From NCBI GenBank assembly GCA_022824865.1, contig JAJDZD010000053.1:1-64000 (forward strand): DNA of 64,000 nt, read 5' to 3'. The position numbers were made by a program, and so were the translations under genes. Below, piece by piece: positions 41,895-51,189 of the stretch. Source of the stretch: Chloroflexota bacterium (GTDB taxonomy: Bacteria; Chloroflexota; UBA11872). Within the stretch, counting starts at the first letter, position 1, and each line of letters begins with the position of its first letter. The notes under the pieces are model-generated. The model saw nothing but the letters and a program-made list of their open reading frames with translations, did not search any database and was not told the origin of the DNA.

Positions 41895-42506
41895 TCAAAG
41901 CGGGTCTGGAACGTCCGGTGCGGGCCGGCCGCGCAGTTCACGCGAAACGCTGACGAGATAGTAAAGGCCTGAAGCAAGCGTCATGACCAACGCGAACATC
42001 ACCAGAGCCCAGGTCAGCGGCACCCGGTCCCAGATCAGCGCGGCCAGACCGATGTATTGCCACATCATTTTCATCTTGCCCAACTGCCCCGCGCTTACCG
42101 TAACGCCCTGCGCCCCGGCGTAGGCCCGCATTCCCATCACGAAGATCTCGCGTCCGATGAATCCAACCGCAATCCACCCCGGAATCCAGCCCAGCTCCAC
42201 CATCGTGATCACCAGTGCGGCCACCACCAGCTTGTCGCCCACCAGGTCGAAGAAGATCCCCAGCTGCGAGCCGGACCCATAGCGACGCGCGATCAGCCCG
42301 TCCAGCACATCCGTGATGCCCGCCACAATGAACAGGCAGGCGGCCGCCTGGTTCGAGGCTTGGCCGTCCCACAGCAGCAGCCCGATCACCAGCGGGATCA
42401 CCAGCACTCGGAACCCGGTCAACAGGTTGGGCAGACTGGCAATCCACCCGGTTGCATCCCGGTCCGCGGACCGCGGGCCGATACCGTTCGCTTGCGGGGA
42501 CGTCAT
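41895..42506 (-). CDS. pgsA: CDP-alcohol phosphatidyltransferase (PgsA-like)
   Basis: The product is 203 aa from ATG 42506, 4 nt after the RodZ-like stop. The CDP-alcohol phosphotransferase motif D-x2-DG-x2-AR-x8-G-x3-D-x3-D is exact (from DVLDGLIARR to DLVGD). Several transmembrane helices and SLPNLLTGFRVLVIPLVIGL at the N terminus match phosphatidylglycerophosphate synthase, which starts anionic phospholipid synthesis. The RodZ-like gene just upstream is a common neighbour of pgsA. A cardiolipin or inositol-phosphate synthase role is less likely. Confidence 0.87.
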   Translation of the reverse strand: MTSPQANGIGPRSADRDATGWIASLPNLLTGFRVLVIPLVIGLLLWDGQASNQAAACLFIVAGITDVLDGLIARRYGSGSQLGIFFDLVGDKLVVAALVITMVELGWIPGWIAVGFIGREIFVMGMRAYAGAQGVTVSAGQLGKMKMMWQYIGLAALIWDRVPLTWALVMFALVMTLASGLYYLVSVSRELRGRPAPDVPDPL

Positions 42507-42510
42507 TGGC

Positions 42511-43185
42511 TCAGCCACCGGCGTCAACCTGCCAGGTCCGCTGATACGATCCGCCGGGCGGACCCAGCAATCCCATCGCGGCGCCGTCGATTCGCACCTC
42601 GATCGCGTCGGGCGCTTCGGCCCGCACCACGATTTCCCGCTGCGGCGACCACGTCTGGCTCGACCCGGCCGAGATCTGTCCATCAAAGACCGACCGGCCG
42701 TCCACCACCACCGCAATCTCGGTAGGGCGCACGGCTACCAGTTCCAGCACGCTGCCTGGCCGCAGCCCGATGCCGGTCGGCGTCGCGACGGGCGTCGACG
42801 ACCCGGAAGCCGCCGGTAGGGGCAGTCCGCCGGATCGGACCACGAGCAGCACCGCCACCACGATCACGGCCACTCCGGCAAAGACCCCGGCTATCAGGCG
42901 CCCCTGGCGACGCCGCAGCGCCCGGTTGGGCGCGCTGGCGGCAAGGCGTCGCGTGTTCAGGGCCGTGGCGTAGGCGTTCAACACGGGCTCTTCCGGCACC
43001 GCCAGCGCCCGGGTATACACGCGGATCAGCCCCCGCGTGAACGGCTCCGCCGGCAACACATCCAGGTTGTCGGTTTCCAGCGCAATCAGATTGTGGCGTG
43101 GAATCCTCGTGGCGCTCGAAACCGCCTCAAGGCTCATCCCGGCCTGGTCCCGCGCCGCGCGCAGCATTTCACCCATCGTCGCCAT
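42511..43185 (-). CDS. RodZ-like helix-turn-helix membrane protein
   Basis: The product is 224 aa. The N-terminal HTH_25 domain reads MGEMLRAARDQAGMSLEAVS, then RIPRHNLIALETDNLDVLP, EPFTRGLIRVYTRAL. A single transmembrane helix lies at ~97-117. A Pro/Thr linker follows, then a C-terminal DUF4115 beta domain (VVVDGRSVFDGQISAGSSQTW). RodZ links MreB to cell-wall elongation; in species without MreB it may act as a regulator. A GATAAT box 5 nt before the ATG suggests a leaderless transcript. pgsA follows 4 nt later. Confidence 0.86.
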   Translation of the reverse strand: MATMGEMLRAARDQAGMSLEAVSSATRIPRHNLIALETDNLDVLPAEPFTRGLIRVYTRALAVPEEPVLNAYATALNTRRLAASAPNRALRRRQGRLIAGVFAGVAVIVVAVLLVVRSGGLPLPAASGSSTPVATPTGIGLRPGSVLELVAVRPTEIAVVVDGRSVFDGQISAGSSQTWSPQREIVVRAEAPDAIEVRIDGAAMGLLGPPGGSYQRTWQVDAGG

Positions 43186-43190
43186 AGGGG

Positions 43191-43196
43191 ATTATC
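43191..43196 (-). promoter_or_regulatory. -10 box (GATAAT), leaderless-type
   Basis: GATAAT on the minus strand ends 5 nt before ATG 43185 (intervening cccct). It separates the RodZ-pgsA unit from the membrane operon upstream. Confidence 0.45.
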
Positions 43197-43226
43197 GCGC
43201 GGCGGATAGACGGTATGCCCGGACCC

Positions 43227-44732
43227 TCAGGTTCGCTGAATGCTGAAGTCCGGCCGCGGCTTCAGGATGATCCCAAGTCCCGTCAGCCGTTCGTTGGCGT
43301 TAGCGATGTCCACGAACCGGTTAAGGAAGTCGTCCATGCCCGACCGCAACTCCTCGTTCACCGCTGCGCTATTGCCCTCGTGCTCGGTGACCAGCGAGTC
43401 GCGCCACGAAGCCAGCAACTGCGTCAGGCCCTCCTGCAGGATGGCGGCTACGAACTGATCCGCGAACTCGGGCACCCCCAGCCGGATATACGCGGTCAGG
43501 TCGGTCACGTCGTACTGGAACTGCACCACCAGATCTTCAGGCTCCGCCTCCGTCGGAAATATCAGCGTCACCGGCGCCGCTCGATCCGTCAGGTTGATCA
43601 GCCGTCGATCCGTCACCGGTTGCGGCCAGCTCCAGAAGAGTCCCGGGCCCTGCACGACGCTGAGCGTGCCCACGCCGGATTCCTCCGGCTGGTCGAATCC
43701 CTTACCCAGCGACAACACGCCGGCGCTGCCTGGAAACACCACCGCCTCGTTCTGAAGCAGGATCAGCGCGTCGTCGGCGCTCAACCGAAAGACCCCGGCG
43801 GCCAGGAACGTCACGACCGCCGCCAGGGCGCCCAGCAGCAGAATCGCCGGAACGGTCACGAACGTGGGCACGCGCGACCGTGAGGCCGGGTCGTAAGGCG
43901 ACGTAATCGTGGCAATGTGCGCCGAGTTCCGCCGCGCGTATAGCCCTGGAATCAGGCGCCGCGGCGGGCGGCCGGCCCGGCGAAATTGGGCGGCCATGTC
44001 GGCTGCGAAGGCCTGCACCGCGTCCTGGTTGTAGTGGGCCGCCAATTGCTTCAGCCGGTCGAACCTCGTCGCCAGGCGCAGCGCCCGCTGGCCGTCGACC
44101 CGTGCCCGTCCGCCCATCAGGCTCCCGATGTCTGCCAGCAGCCCATCGGCGGCGGCCAGGAACGGCCCTGCGCCCTCGCGCACCTGCAGGTCGGCGACCC
44201 GCAGCGCGCCCTCGGCGCCGCGAGCCAGCGGGTGTGCCGCAACCCGTCCGCGGGCGCGGCGGATCAACCAACCGGACGGCAGCAGGGAGATGAGGACGGC
44301 CAGCGGCAGTCCGCCCAGGGAACCGCCGGCGCTGCCCAGGAAGTCGGCAACACTCGCTCCCACGGCCGGGACATTGCGAATCGGCACCGACATCAGCCCC
44401 AGCAGCGCCGCGACCAGGAACGGCAATCCCACCGCCGCGATCACGTGCACCCAGAGCCGCGCCCGGACATGGCGCCCTGAACGTCGCAGTTCCCGCACGG
44501 CCTTGGCTTCGATCCGATCCACGGCTGAGGTGTCGTCGGGACGCGCATCGACCCATAGGGTGCGAGCCGGAATCAGCACTCGCCCCGCCACTTGCCTGAG
44601 CCGGTGCCGGTCGTGCGCGATCAGCACCGAACCGTGCGGGCCCGCGGGAATCGGCACGTAGTCCAGCGGAATCGCCGCGGGATCGTCCCGTTCGGCCGTC
44701 ATGCTCGCCATGGACGACGGTTCGGTCCGCAT
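43227..44732 (-). CDS. large membrane protein with SPFH/band-7-like C-terminal region
   Basis: The product is 501 aa. Two hydrophobic segments lie at about 98-160 (VHVIAAVGLPFLVAALLGLM, GLPLAVLISLLPSGWLI) and one at about 292-315. After that helix, SLVVQGPGLFWSWPQPVTDR then RLINLTDRAAPVTLIFPTEA, with VVQFQYDVTDLTAYIRLGVP, resembles the start of SPFH/prohibitin domains, which scaffold membrane complexes. It is the last gene of a four-gene minus-strand set and abuts the previous stop (TAG then ATG). The start is uncertain; a Met at residue 8 is possible. No enzymatic motif was seen. Confidence 0.6.
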   Translation of the reverse strand: MRTEPSSMASMTAERDDPAAIPLDYVPIPAGPHGSVLIAHDRHRLRQVAGRVLIPARTLWVDARPDDTSAVDRIEAKAVRELRRSGRHVRARLWVHVIAAVGLPFLVAALLGLMSVPIRNVPAVGASVADFLGSAGGSLGGLPLAVLISLLPSGWLIRRARGRVAAHPLARGAEGALRVADLQVREGAGPFLAAADGLLADIGSLMGGRARVDGQRALRLATRFDRLKQLAAHYNQDAVQAFAADMAAQFRRAGRPPRRLIPGLYARRNSAHIATITSPYDPASRSRVPTFVTVPAILLLGALAAVVTFLAAGVFRLSADDALILLQNEAVVFPGSAGVLSLGKGFDQPEESGVGTLSVVQGPGLFWSWPQPVTDRRLINLTDRAAPVTLIFPTEAEPEDLVVQFQYDVTDLTAYIRLGVPEFADQFVAAILQEGLTQLLASWRDSLVTEHEGNSAAVNEELRSGMDDFLNRFVDIANANERLTGLGIILKPRPDFSIQRT

Positions 44733-45641
44733 CTACAGCGTCTCCGGCGCCACGGCGGCCGGCCCGGCGATGAAGACGGCGCCGGCCGCTGCGGCCAGGG
44801 CCGCTGCGCGTTGGCTCGCCATCCGACCCACCGCCACGGCCGAAGCGCCAATCGCCCCGGTCCCGTGCGCCGCCCACGAAGCCAGCGTGCGGTCGGGCGG
44901 CTGCCCCGGGGTGGTCGCCAGCACCCCTGGCGCAAGCGAAAGAACGCCAGCCATGTGCAGGTCGTCGTTTTGCGGCGTCAGCAGGTTGATGCCGCGCCGG
45001 CGAATCTCATCCGCGGTGCGCTGCCCTTCGTCCTCGCCGATTCGCGCGCGCCGGTCGTCATGCCACCGTGCCTCGGACTGCTGGCCGTGCGCATGGAGGA
45101 TCAAGGCGAGTTCCTGGGCCTCAATTGCCGCGCCCCCGTCGCGCAGGTCCAGCACAAACGACGGCTCAAAGGCGTTCAGCGATGCGCGCAAGGCGGCCCA
45201 CGCCCGGGGCCGCAGCGGCGAGGCCAGCAACCGCAGGGCGGCGGGCAGGCCGAACGCCGGCTGCTCCGGCTGGGGAATGTCCCCAAACGCAGCGGGCTCC
45301 ACCAGGTACAGCAGCAGCGCAACACGCGAGAGCAGCGACTGTCGGTCGCTGGCGGGCGTCCCGAACGCGCGCGCCACGGCCCGTCCGGCCGCCAGCACTG
45401 GCATCGTGAGTGTGTTGGGCGCCGCGTCGATCGCGATTCGGACCTCGGCCGCGGAGTCGCCGGCTGTCAACTCCAACAGGCGACCTTCCTGCAGGCCCCC
45501 GATGGGCCCTTCGTAGATCGTGCGCTGGGCATAGACGCCGGCCAGCTTCGAGGTCTCGTCCCGCCAGTCCGTCGGGCGCAGCAACCGGCGATAGCGCGAC
45601 TCGTCAATCGGAATGTCAACGCGCACGCCCTCGGCAATCAC
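44733..45641 (-). CDS. uncharacterised protein with C-terminal membrane helices
   Basis: The product is 302 aa and no family is recognised. The N-terminal ~230 residues are mixed alpha/beta with charged stretches (RLLRPTDWRDETSKLAGVYA, HDDRRARIGEDEGQRTADEI). The C-terminal ~60 residues contain two Ala-rich hydrophobic segments. It is third in the four-gene operon. A MITE-like element (45663-45792) occupies the 160-nt gap before it, the only sizable gap in the operon. Confidence 0.6.
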   Translation of the reverse strand: MIAEGVRVDIPIDESRYRRLLRPTDWRDETSKLAGVYAQRTIYEGPIGGLQEGRLLELTAGDSAAEVRIAIDAAPNTLTMPVLAAGRAVARAFGTPASDRQSLLSRVALLLYLVEPAAFGDIPQPEQPAFGLPAALRLLASPLRPRAWAALRASLNAFEPSFVLDLRDGGAAIEAQELALILHAHGQQSEARWHDDRRARIGEDEGQRTADEIRRRGINLLTPQNDDLHMAGVLSLAPGVLATTPGQPPDRTLASWAAHGTGAIGASAVAVGRMASQRAAALAAAAGAVFIAGPAAVAPETL

Positions 45642-45662
45642 GGCTCAACGCCCCCGCTATTT

Positions 45663-45792
45663 GAGACCTTTGCATAACCCTTCTTCCTCGGAGCCGCAGC
45701 CTCTTGCCTCTCCGGGGGGAGAGGCCGGCGCCGTCTTCGGCGGCGGGTGAGGGGTCTTCCGCGCAACCAACCTCGGGTTACGCAAAGGTCTC
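45663..45792. repeat. MITE-like element, copy C (130 bp) inside an operon
   Basis: The left end GAGACCTTTGCATAACCC (45663-45680) and right end GGGTTACGCAAAGGTCTC (45775-45792) are the best-matched terminal inverted repeats of the family (16 of 18 pairs). The interior has CTCTCCGGGGGGAGAGG and a GCGGGTGAGGGGTCTTCC segment shared with copy B. It is inserted between two minus-strand genes of the membrane operon. Confidence 0.75.
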
Positions 45793-45801
45793 TACTTGGG
45801 A

Positions 45802-46503
45802 TCATCCCGGTCCCCCGGTTGCCGCGGCCGGGGCTGGCAGCGCCAGCCGCCACGGGTTGTGCAGGGTCTCGTCCGCGACCCAGAAGCCGATGTGCGGCGG
45901 CAGTGTGGACGGGTGCATGCCCCCCGCCAGGGCCTCGTATACCTCGGCAACCTCGTCCAGCCCGTCCGCCCGCGCCAGCACCGCGCCCAGGGCGTAGGCC
46001 GCCGTGTCGTCGTCGACCTCCCGCATCGCGCGCTCGATACGCCCAAGTCCGGCGTGAGCGTCCGAGCTGACCAGCGGCGACTGCGCCGGCGCGGCCGGCG
46101 ACTGGGCCACCGGCGTAGCCAGGCCAAGCAGCCATCGCAACCAGCGCCGGCCGGCCAGCAACCAGGCGCCCGCCAGCGCCGGAACCCAGTGCCCTCCGGA
46201 GGCGATGATGAGCGCCAGCCCCAACGCCACTTCCATCCAGATCATCATGCGTCCGCGGCGTCGCGACCCATCTCGCGGCGCGGCGTCTCCGGCCATGCGC
46301 GCATAGTCCACGGCCATCGTGGCGGCCCGCGCGGCCAGGGGCGCCGAAAACTGCTGGCTTTGCGGCTGGATCAGCGCAATGCGCCAGCCCCAGAACTGCG
46401 GGCTCCGGGATGGCGCCGCCTGCAGAATCGCGGCCGTCGAACGATCGGCTCGCAGCACATAGCCGTCACGAATCGGTACCGCCCAGCAGGCTAGGTTCAT
46501 CAT
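45802..46503 (-). CDS. uncharacterised membrane protein
   Basis: The product is 233 aa, starting at the ATG in the ATGA overlap with the upstream gene. After an N-terminal ~75-residue domain (LACWAVPIRDGYVLRADRST) there is a basic RRRGR segment. One or two hydrophobic segments follow at ~90-125 (IWMEVALGLALIIASGGHWV, LAGAWLLAGRRWLRWLLGLA). The acidic C-terminal soluble part ends LPAPAAATGGPG. No family is recognised. It is second in the four-gene operon. Confidence 0.6.
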   Translation of the reverse strand: MMNLACWAVPIRDGYVLRADRSTAAILQAAPSRSPQFWGWRIALIQPQSQQFSAPLAARAATMAVDYARMAGDAAPRDGSRRRGRMMIWMEVALGLALIIASGGHWVPALAGAWLLAGRRWLRWLLGLATPVAQSPAAPAQSPLVSSDAHAGLGRIERAMREVDDDTAAYALGAVLARADGLDEVAEVYEALAGGMHPSTLPPHIGFWVADETLHNPWRLALPAPAAATGGPG

Positions 46504-47306
46504 TGCGAGCGAGCTTCCAGGTACGTCAGCGGATGAGGCGCCGCCCATTGGCCGCGCGCTCGGGCCCGCAGCCGTGCCAGTCGGCCTTGTGGTGTGGAGA
46601 CCTTGGGCGCGGCCGCCAGGGCTCGATAGAACCGTGCCGCCGCCGGCCAGCGCACACGGACTCGCGCCGCGCGCTCCAGGCGCATCAGGTCGCGCGGCTC
46701 GTTGGGCTGGTCGATAAACCGCCAGAGATCGCGCAGCCGCGCCAGCGAGTCCCCGTCGCGCCCAATGGCCGTTGTCGGCAGCAATTCGCCAACCTCCAGC
46801 GTTGCCCGTGCGCGTGCGCCGACCCGCCGCCGCGCCACCGCGCGCCAGGCCAAAAACAGGCCCGGAACGAATCCCAGCGGTACTGCCCAGGCCACCACCG
46901 CATGCACCGGCTCACGGTTCAGGAATAGAAACGCCAGCAGGACACCGACCACGCCCAGTTCAAGCAACCCCGTCAGCAGCGCCAGCAGCCACCGCCGGCC
47001 CTCCCCAGCCGTACGCACCGCGTGCGTAAACAGATCCGCCTCGACCCGCGCCCGGATTACCGCCAGTTCCCCCATCGAGAGCGGCAACCGGCTATACAGC
47101 GCGATCTGAAACGGTCCGGCCACGGCGTCCAACTGCCCGTAGTCGGCGTCGATCAGCACCACGCTCCCCGTGTCCGTGGGAACCACGAATGCGTCAATCA
47201 GTTGGGCGTTTGGATCGGAGTCCTGCACGGCGATAGAAGGCTCCAGCGGCGCCACGGCGCGCCACGACGACGGCGGCGCAAGTATCCGAGTGTATATCGC
47301 CGTCAA
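46500..47306 (-). CDS. uncharacterised membrane protein, first gene of the four-gene operon
   Basis: The product is about 268 aa from TTG 47306 (start uncertain; the open frame extends further but overlaps the divergent mnmG start). An N-terminal beta-rich region ([38 protein letters not shown]) precedes two transmembrane helices ([40 protein letters not shown]) and a basic helical C terminus with several Arg-rich stretches. It is divergent from mnmG, with about 46 bp between starts. No family is recognised. Confidence 0.55.
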   Translation of the reverse strand: MTAIYTRILAPPSSWRAVAPLEPSIAVQDSDPNAQLIDAFVVPTDTGSVVLIDADYGQLDAVAGPFQIALYSRLPLSMGELAVIRARVEADLFTHAVRTAGEGRRWLLALLTGLLELGVVGVLLAFLFLNREPVHAVVAWAVPLGFVPGLFLAWRAVARRRVGARARATLEVGELLPTTAIGRDGDSLARLRDLWRFIDQPNEPRDLMRLERAARVRVRWPAAARFYRALAAAPKVSTPQGRLARLRARARGQWAAPHPLTYLEARSQ

Positions 47307-47352
47307 ACCTGAAATTGGACCTAAACACACTGGCGCGTGGGAAGATGAAGCC

Positions 47353-49338
47353 ATGCGTTTGCGACGACCCCGCACTCCCGCCGCCAGCTTCGACGTTTTG
47401 ATCGTGGGTGCCGGCCACGCCGGTTGCGAGGCGGCCCTGGCCGCCGCGCGCATGGGCTGCCGCACCGCCCTGCTGAGCACCAGCCTCGGCACCGTCGCCC
47501 AGATGCCCTGCAACCCCTCCATCGGCGGCCCGGCCAAGGGCAACCTCGTCCGCGAGATTGACGCCCTCGGCGGCGAGATGGGCCGCAATACCGACCGCAC
47601 CCAGATCCAGATCCGCGAGCTCAACACCAGCAAGGGCCCGGCCGTCCGCGCCCTCCGTGCCCAGTGCGACAAGCATGCCTACGGTCGGCTCATGCGGCGA
47701 GTGCTGGAGAGACAGCCCAACCTGACGCTCCTCGAAGCCCACGTAGCGGGCCTCATCTGGGATGCCGAACCCTCGGAAGGAGCGCCCGCTTGGCGCGTAC
47801 GCGGCGTCCGAACGAGTGAGGGCGAGGAAATCCGCGCCCGTGCCACCGTCGTCACCACCGGGACATTCCTGCAGGGCCGGATCATCCTGGGCGACTCCGA
47901 ATCCCCGGGCGGACGCCGCGGCGAACCGCCCGCCACGGCCCTATCCGAAGACCTGCGTCGGGCCGGCCTGGAACTCGGCCGCCTCAAGACCGGCACCCCG
48001 CCGCGTCTTGCCGCCGCCAGCATCGACTACAGCCGCACCCGCGTGCAGCACGGCAGCGAGCAGCCCCTCTGGTTCAGCTTCGATCCGCCGCCCCGCTCCG
48101 AGTGGCACGAGGCCGCGCCGGACCCCGTCTATCCCCACGTCCCGCCCCCCGGCTGGCGCACCCAGATGGCCTGCTACCAGGTCCACACCACGCCGCAAAC
48201 CCACGATCTCATCCGCGACAACCTGCACCGCGCGCCCATGTACAACGGTTCGATCACCGCCTCCGGCCCGCGCTACTGCCCCTCCATCGAAGACAAGATC
48301 GTCCGATTCGCGCACAAGGACTCCCACTCCCTCTTCCTCGAACCCGAGGGGTTCCGGACCCATGAGGTCTACGTCCAGGGCGCCAACACCAGCCTGCCCG
48401 CCGAAGTGCAGCTCGCCATGATTCGCACTGTTCCTGGCCTGGAATCTGCAGAGATGCTTCGTCCCGGCTACGCCGTGGAGTACGACTTCGTCCACCCCCG
48501 CCAGCTTCGGCGCTCCCTCGAAGTCCGCAACGCCCGCGGCCTCTTTCTGGCCGGCCAGGTCAACGGCACCACCGGCTACGAAGAAGCCGCCGCCCAGGGC
48601 CTCATGGCCGGCATCAACGCCGCGCGCCAGTCACGCGGCGAGCCTGCCGTCGAGCTCGACCGTGCCCAGGCCTACATCGGCGTGATGATCGACGACCTCG
48701 TCACCAGTGAGCTCACCGAGCCCTACCGCCTCCACACCTCGCGTGCCGAGTACCGTCTGCTCCTCCGCCACGACAGCGCCGACCGCCGCCTCACCGAACT
48801 TGGACACGAAATCGGCCTCGCCTCGGATCGCCGTCTCGCCCGCCTCCGCCGCCAGCGCGACCGGTCCGACGCCACTCTGGCCTGGCTGGAGCGCCTCCGC
48901 GTGCCGGCCACGTCTGCGGTCAACGGACGCCTCCGCGACCTAGAACTGGCCCCGCTCCGCCAGACCACCCGCGGCCTCGAACTCCTGGCCCGCACCGGCA
49001 TCACCTGCGACCTCATCGCCGAACTCGCGGGCGATCCCCCGCCTCCACCCGAGGCCGCCGCCCACGTCGAATTTGAGATCAAGTACGCCGGCTACATCCG
49101 CCAGCAGGAAGCCCAGGTCCGCCGTGCCGCCGCGATGGAAGATCACCGGATTCCGTCCGACCTGGCCTACCTCGACCTCCGCGCCTTGCGCACCGAGGCC
49201 CGCCACCGCCTCGAACGCTTCCGTCCCGCCACCGTTGGGCAGGCCGCCCGCCTCGAAGGCGTCACCCCATCCGACATCGCCGGCCTCCTCGTCTACCTCA
49301 AGCGCCACACCGAAACGGCTGACGCCGAGCGGCGCTAG
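47353..49338 (+). CDS. mnmG: tRNA uridine-5-carboxymethylaminomethyl synthesis enzyme MnmG (GidA)
   Basis: The 661-aa product starts at ATG 47353, with a GGGAAG-type site upstream; the longer open frame has no support. With MnmE it modifies U34 of certain tRNAs. FAD motif [18 protein letters not shown] follows residue 16. [12 protein letters not shown] is the first GidA signature, [10 protein letters not shown] follows, and [17 protein letters not shown] is the second. The C-terminal helical MnmE-binding domain ([20 protein letters not shown]) is intact. The length is at the long end of normal. A strong hairpin follows the stop. mnmE is not in the window. Confidence 0.95.
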   Translation: MRLRRPRTPAASFDVLIVGAGHAGCEAALAAARMGCRTALLSTSLGTVAQMPCNPSIGGPAKGNLVREIDALGGEMGRNTDRTQIQIRELNTSKGPAVRALRAQCDKHAYGRLMRRVLERQPNLTLLEAHVAGLIWDAEPSEGAPAWRVRGVRTSEGEEIRARATVVTTGTFLQGRIILGDSESPGGRRGEPPATALSEDLRRAGLELGRLKTGTPPRLAAASIDYSRTRVQHGSEQPLWFSFDPPPRSEWHEAAPDPVYPHVPPPGWRTQMACYQVHTTPQTHDLIRDNLHRAPMYNGSITASGPRYCPSIEDKIVRFAHKDSHSLFLEPEGFRTHEVYVQGANTSLPAEVQLAMIRTVPGLESAEMLRPGYAVEYDFVHPRQLRRSLEVRNARGLFLAGQVNGTTGYEEAAAQGLMAGINAARQSRGEPAVELDRAQAYIGVMIDDLVTSELTEPYRLHTSRAEYRLLLRHDSADRRLTELGHEIGLASDRRLARLRRQRDRSDATLAWLERLRVPATSAVNGRLRDLELAPLRQTTRGLELLARTGITCDLIAELAGDPPPPPEAAAHVEFEIKYAGYIRQQEAQVRRAAAMEDHRIPSDLAYLDLRALRTEARHRLERFRPATVGQAARLEGVTPSDIAGLLVYLKRHTETADAERR

Positions 49339-49351
49339 TCGCGGGAAAGGC

Positions 49352-49391
49352 TCCGACCCTCGCCCGTTCACGAAAACGAGCGAGGGTCGGA
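49352..49391. terminator. bidirectional hairpin between convergent genes
   Basis: TCCGACCCTCGC (49352-49363) and GCGAGGGTCGGA (49380-49391) form a perfect 12-bp stem with a 16-nt loop. It lies 13 nt after the mnmG stop and 19 nt beyond the end of the convergent DUF4349 gene. AAAG-rich sequence on the plus side gives a short T-run on the minus transcript. Confidence 0.6.
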
Positions 49392-49410
49392 AAGAAACGT
49401 GACCGGCGAC

Positions 49411-51189
49411 CTACGGCATACGCCGCCTGATCCGCCGGATCACCGTGCGATGCACGCCCAGCGCGCCAAGCCCCAGCGCGCCAAGGACTGCCGCGATTGG
49501 GGCAACGATGATCCCTACGACAATGGCCGCGTTGGCCGCCCACTGCCCGATCCGCGTCAAGACCTCAACCGAATTGTCAACCGTCTCGCCGGGATCCCAG
49601 TCGTCGCTCTCACTCACGACGAACTCTCCGTCTTCGCCCTTGGGAATCGCGGTGATAAACGTCACGCGTCGGTTATCCACGCGCGCGCGGTCGCTCTCCG
49701 TGGACTCGATGGACGTTGCGAGCCATTGTCGTCCGGTATCGGCATCGAGCCGGACGACGTAGCTCACGCTGCCGCTGGCGCCGGGCGAAAGCTCGGGAAA
49801 CTCCCAAACGATCTCATTCCGGTCGGTATCAAATCGCCCGCCCCGATTCGCTCGCATGAACGTCATGCCGGTGGGAAGCCGCTCGACCAGGCGCACGTCC
49901 CGCGCGTCCCCGTTACCTCGATTCGAGTAATTCAGCACCATCGTCAACTCTTGATCGATTTCAATCTCGAGGTCGGGGTCCTGCTGGAGGCTCAGGTCCA
50001 CGAAGAACGGCAAGGTGACGCCGGCCTGGTCCTGTTCCGTGTTGCGAACATCGCTGTCCGTGCTCGCCTCGGCGCTCAGTCGCATCGCCTGGCCGTCACC
50101 CTCAAGGCGAACGCGCGTGCGAAGTTCGAGCGACTGACCCGGCGCCATTCGGTCGATCGTCCACACCACGCTATGCGTGGATTGGTCGTACTGCCCTGGC
50201 TTCGTCGCGTTCTGGAACACCAAACCCGGATCTAGCTGATCGCGCACGGTCACGTTCCGGAGTTCCACCGTCCCGTCATTGATCACGCTGATCGGAAACT
50301 CAACCGAGTCGTGCATGGAGTACTGGTCGGGCGCCCGCCGTTCCACCCGAAGGTCCGGGATCGGATGCAGATTGACCGTGACGGTCGACAGCGCCGCCTG
50401 GTCCGCCAGCACGTTCAGCTGACCCTGGAACGTCTCGATCTGTTCACGCACCTGGGCAACTTCGCGCTGCACGTCCAGCGTGTCCTTCACGGTCCTGGAC
50501 GTCGCCATGATTTCCAGCAACTGCTGCTCGGTGGCCTGCGCGTTTCGCATCCGGGACTCGATGTCCGTAAACGCAGCCGTAACGTCCTGCCCGGTCACGT
50601 CCTCAGCCACCACCTCGCGCCCGTGAGCGCGCACACGTTCGACTGTCTCGTCAAAGCGCTCGGCCGGCACCCGCAACGTGATCGAACTGATCCGGTACGG
50701 CTCGTTGCCTCCGATTTTGGTGTGCGACACGAAGGCCCCGGGAATCGAAGCCACGATGCCGCGGATCGCCTTCACGCTGGTCGGCACGTCAGCCACCACG
50801 ATGCCGATGCTGGCGGTGCGAATGACCTTGCGCGCGGAGTTCGGAACCTGCGTCTCAGCAGTCAGCAGCGAGCCGGTGGATGTCTGGCTCGGGGCGCCGT
50901 CCGCCGGCGCCGCCTCCTGGACGACCGAGCCCGTCTCCCCCGGATCCGTGGTCGCGACGGCGTCGAATTGGACCGCCTGCGTCACCACCTTTTCGACCTG
51001 TACCGACCTCTGAGCGGCCATTGGGGCGGCAGCGGCAGCTGGCATGGCAGCCGGCCGGGCCACCATCTTCTCAACGGCTGGTGGCTGTGCAGCCTGAGGG
51101 GGCTCGGCCGACGAACTTTCTCCGCATGACGCCACCAGCATCGCCGCCAACGGTATTGCCAATATCAGCGATCGTCTCGGTCCTCGCAT
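49411..51189 (-). CDS. DUF4349/DUF11 lipoprotein, paralogue 1
   Basis: The product is 592 aa from ATG 51189, with GGAGG 6 nt upstream. The signal peptide with lipobox LVASC makes it a lipoprotein. Residues ~30-115 are an Ala/Pro linker. DUF4349 follows (RKVIRTASIGIVVADVPTSV, with a coiled coil ATEQQLLEIMATSRTVKDTL). Then come two DUF11 (Ig-like) repeats, NVTVRDQLDPGLVFQNATKP and DVRLVERLPTGMTFMRANRG. The C-terminal transmembrane helix is followed by a basic tail. The protein is thus anchored at both ends. The function is unknown; a surface or envelope role is likely. Confidence 0.82.
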   Translation of the reverse strand: MRGPRRSLILAIPLAAMLVASCGESSSAEPPQAAQPPAVEKMVARPAAMPAAAAAPMAAQRSVQVEKVVTQAVQFDAVATTDPGETGSVVQEAAPADGAPSQTSTGSLLTAETQVPNSARKVIRTASIGIVVADVPTSVKAIRGIVASIPGAFVSHTKIGGNEPYRISSITLRVPAERFDETVERVRAHGREVVAEDVTGQDVTAAFTDIESRMRNAQATEQQLLEIMATSRTVKDTLDVQREVAQVREQIETFQGQLNVLADQAALSTVTVNLHPIPDLRVERRAPDQYSMHDSVEFPISVINDGTVELRNVTVRDQLDPGLVFQNATKPGQYDQSTHSVVWTIDRMAPGQSLELRTRVRLEGDGQAMRLSAEASTDSDVRNTEQDQAGVTLPFFVDLSLQQDPDLEIEIDQELTMVLNYSNRGNGDARDVRLVERLPTGMTFMRANRGGRFDTDRNEIVWEFPELSPGASGSVSYVVRLDADTGRQWLATSIESTESDRARVDNRRVTFITAIPKGEDGEFVVSESDDWDPGETVDNSVEVLTRIGQWAANAAIVVGIIVAPIAAVLGALGLGALGVHRTVIRRIRRRMP

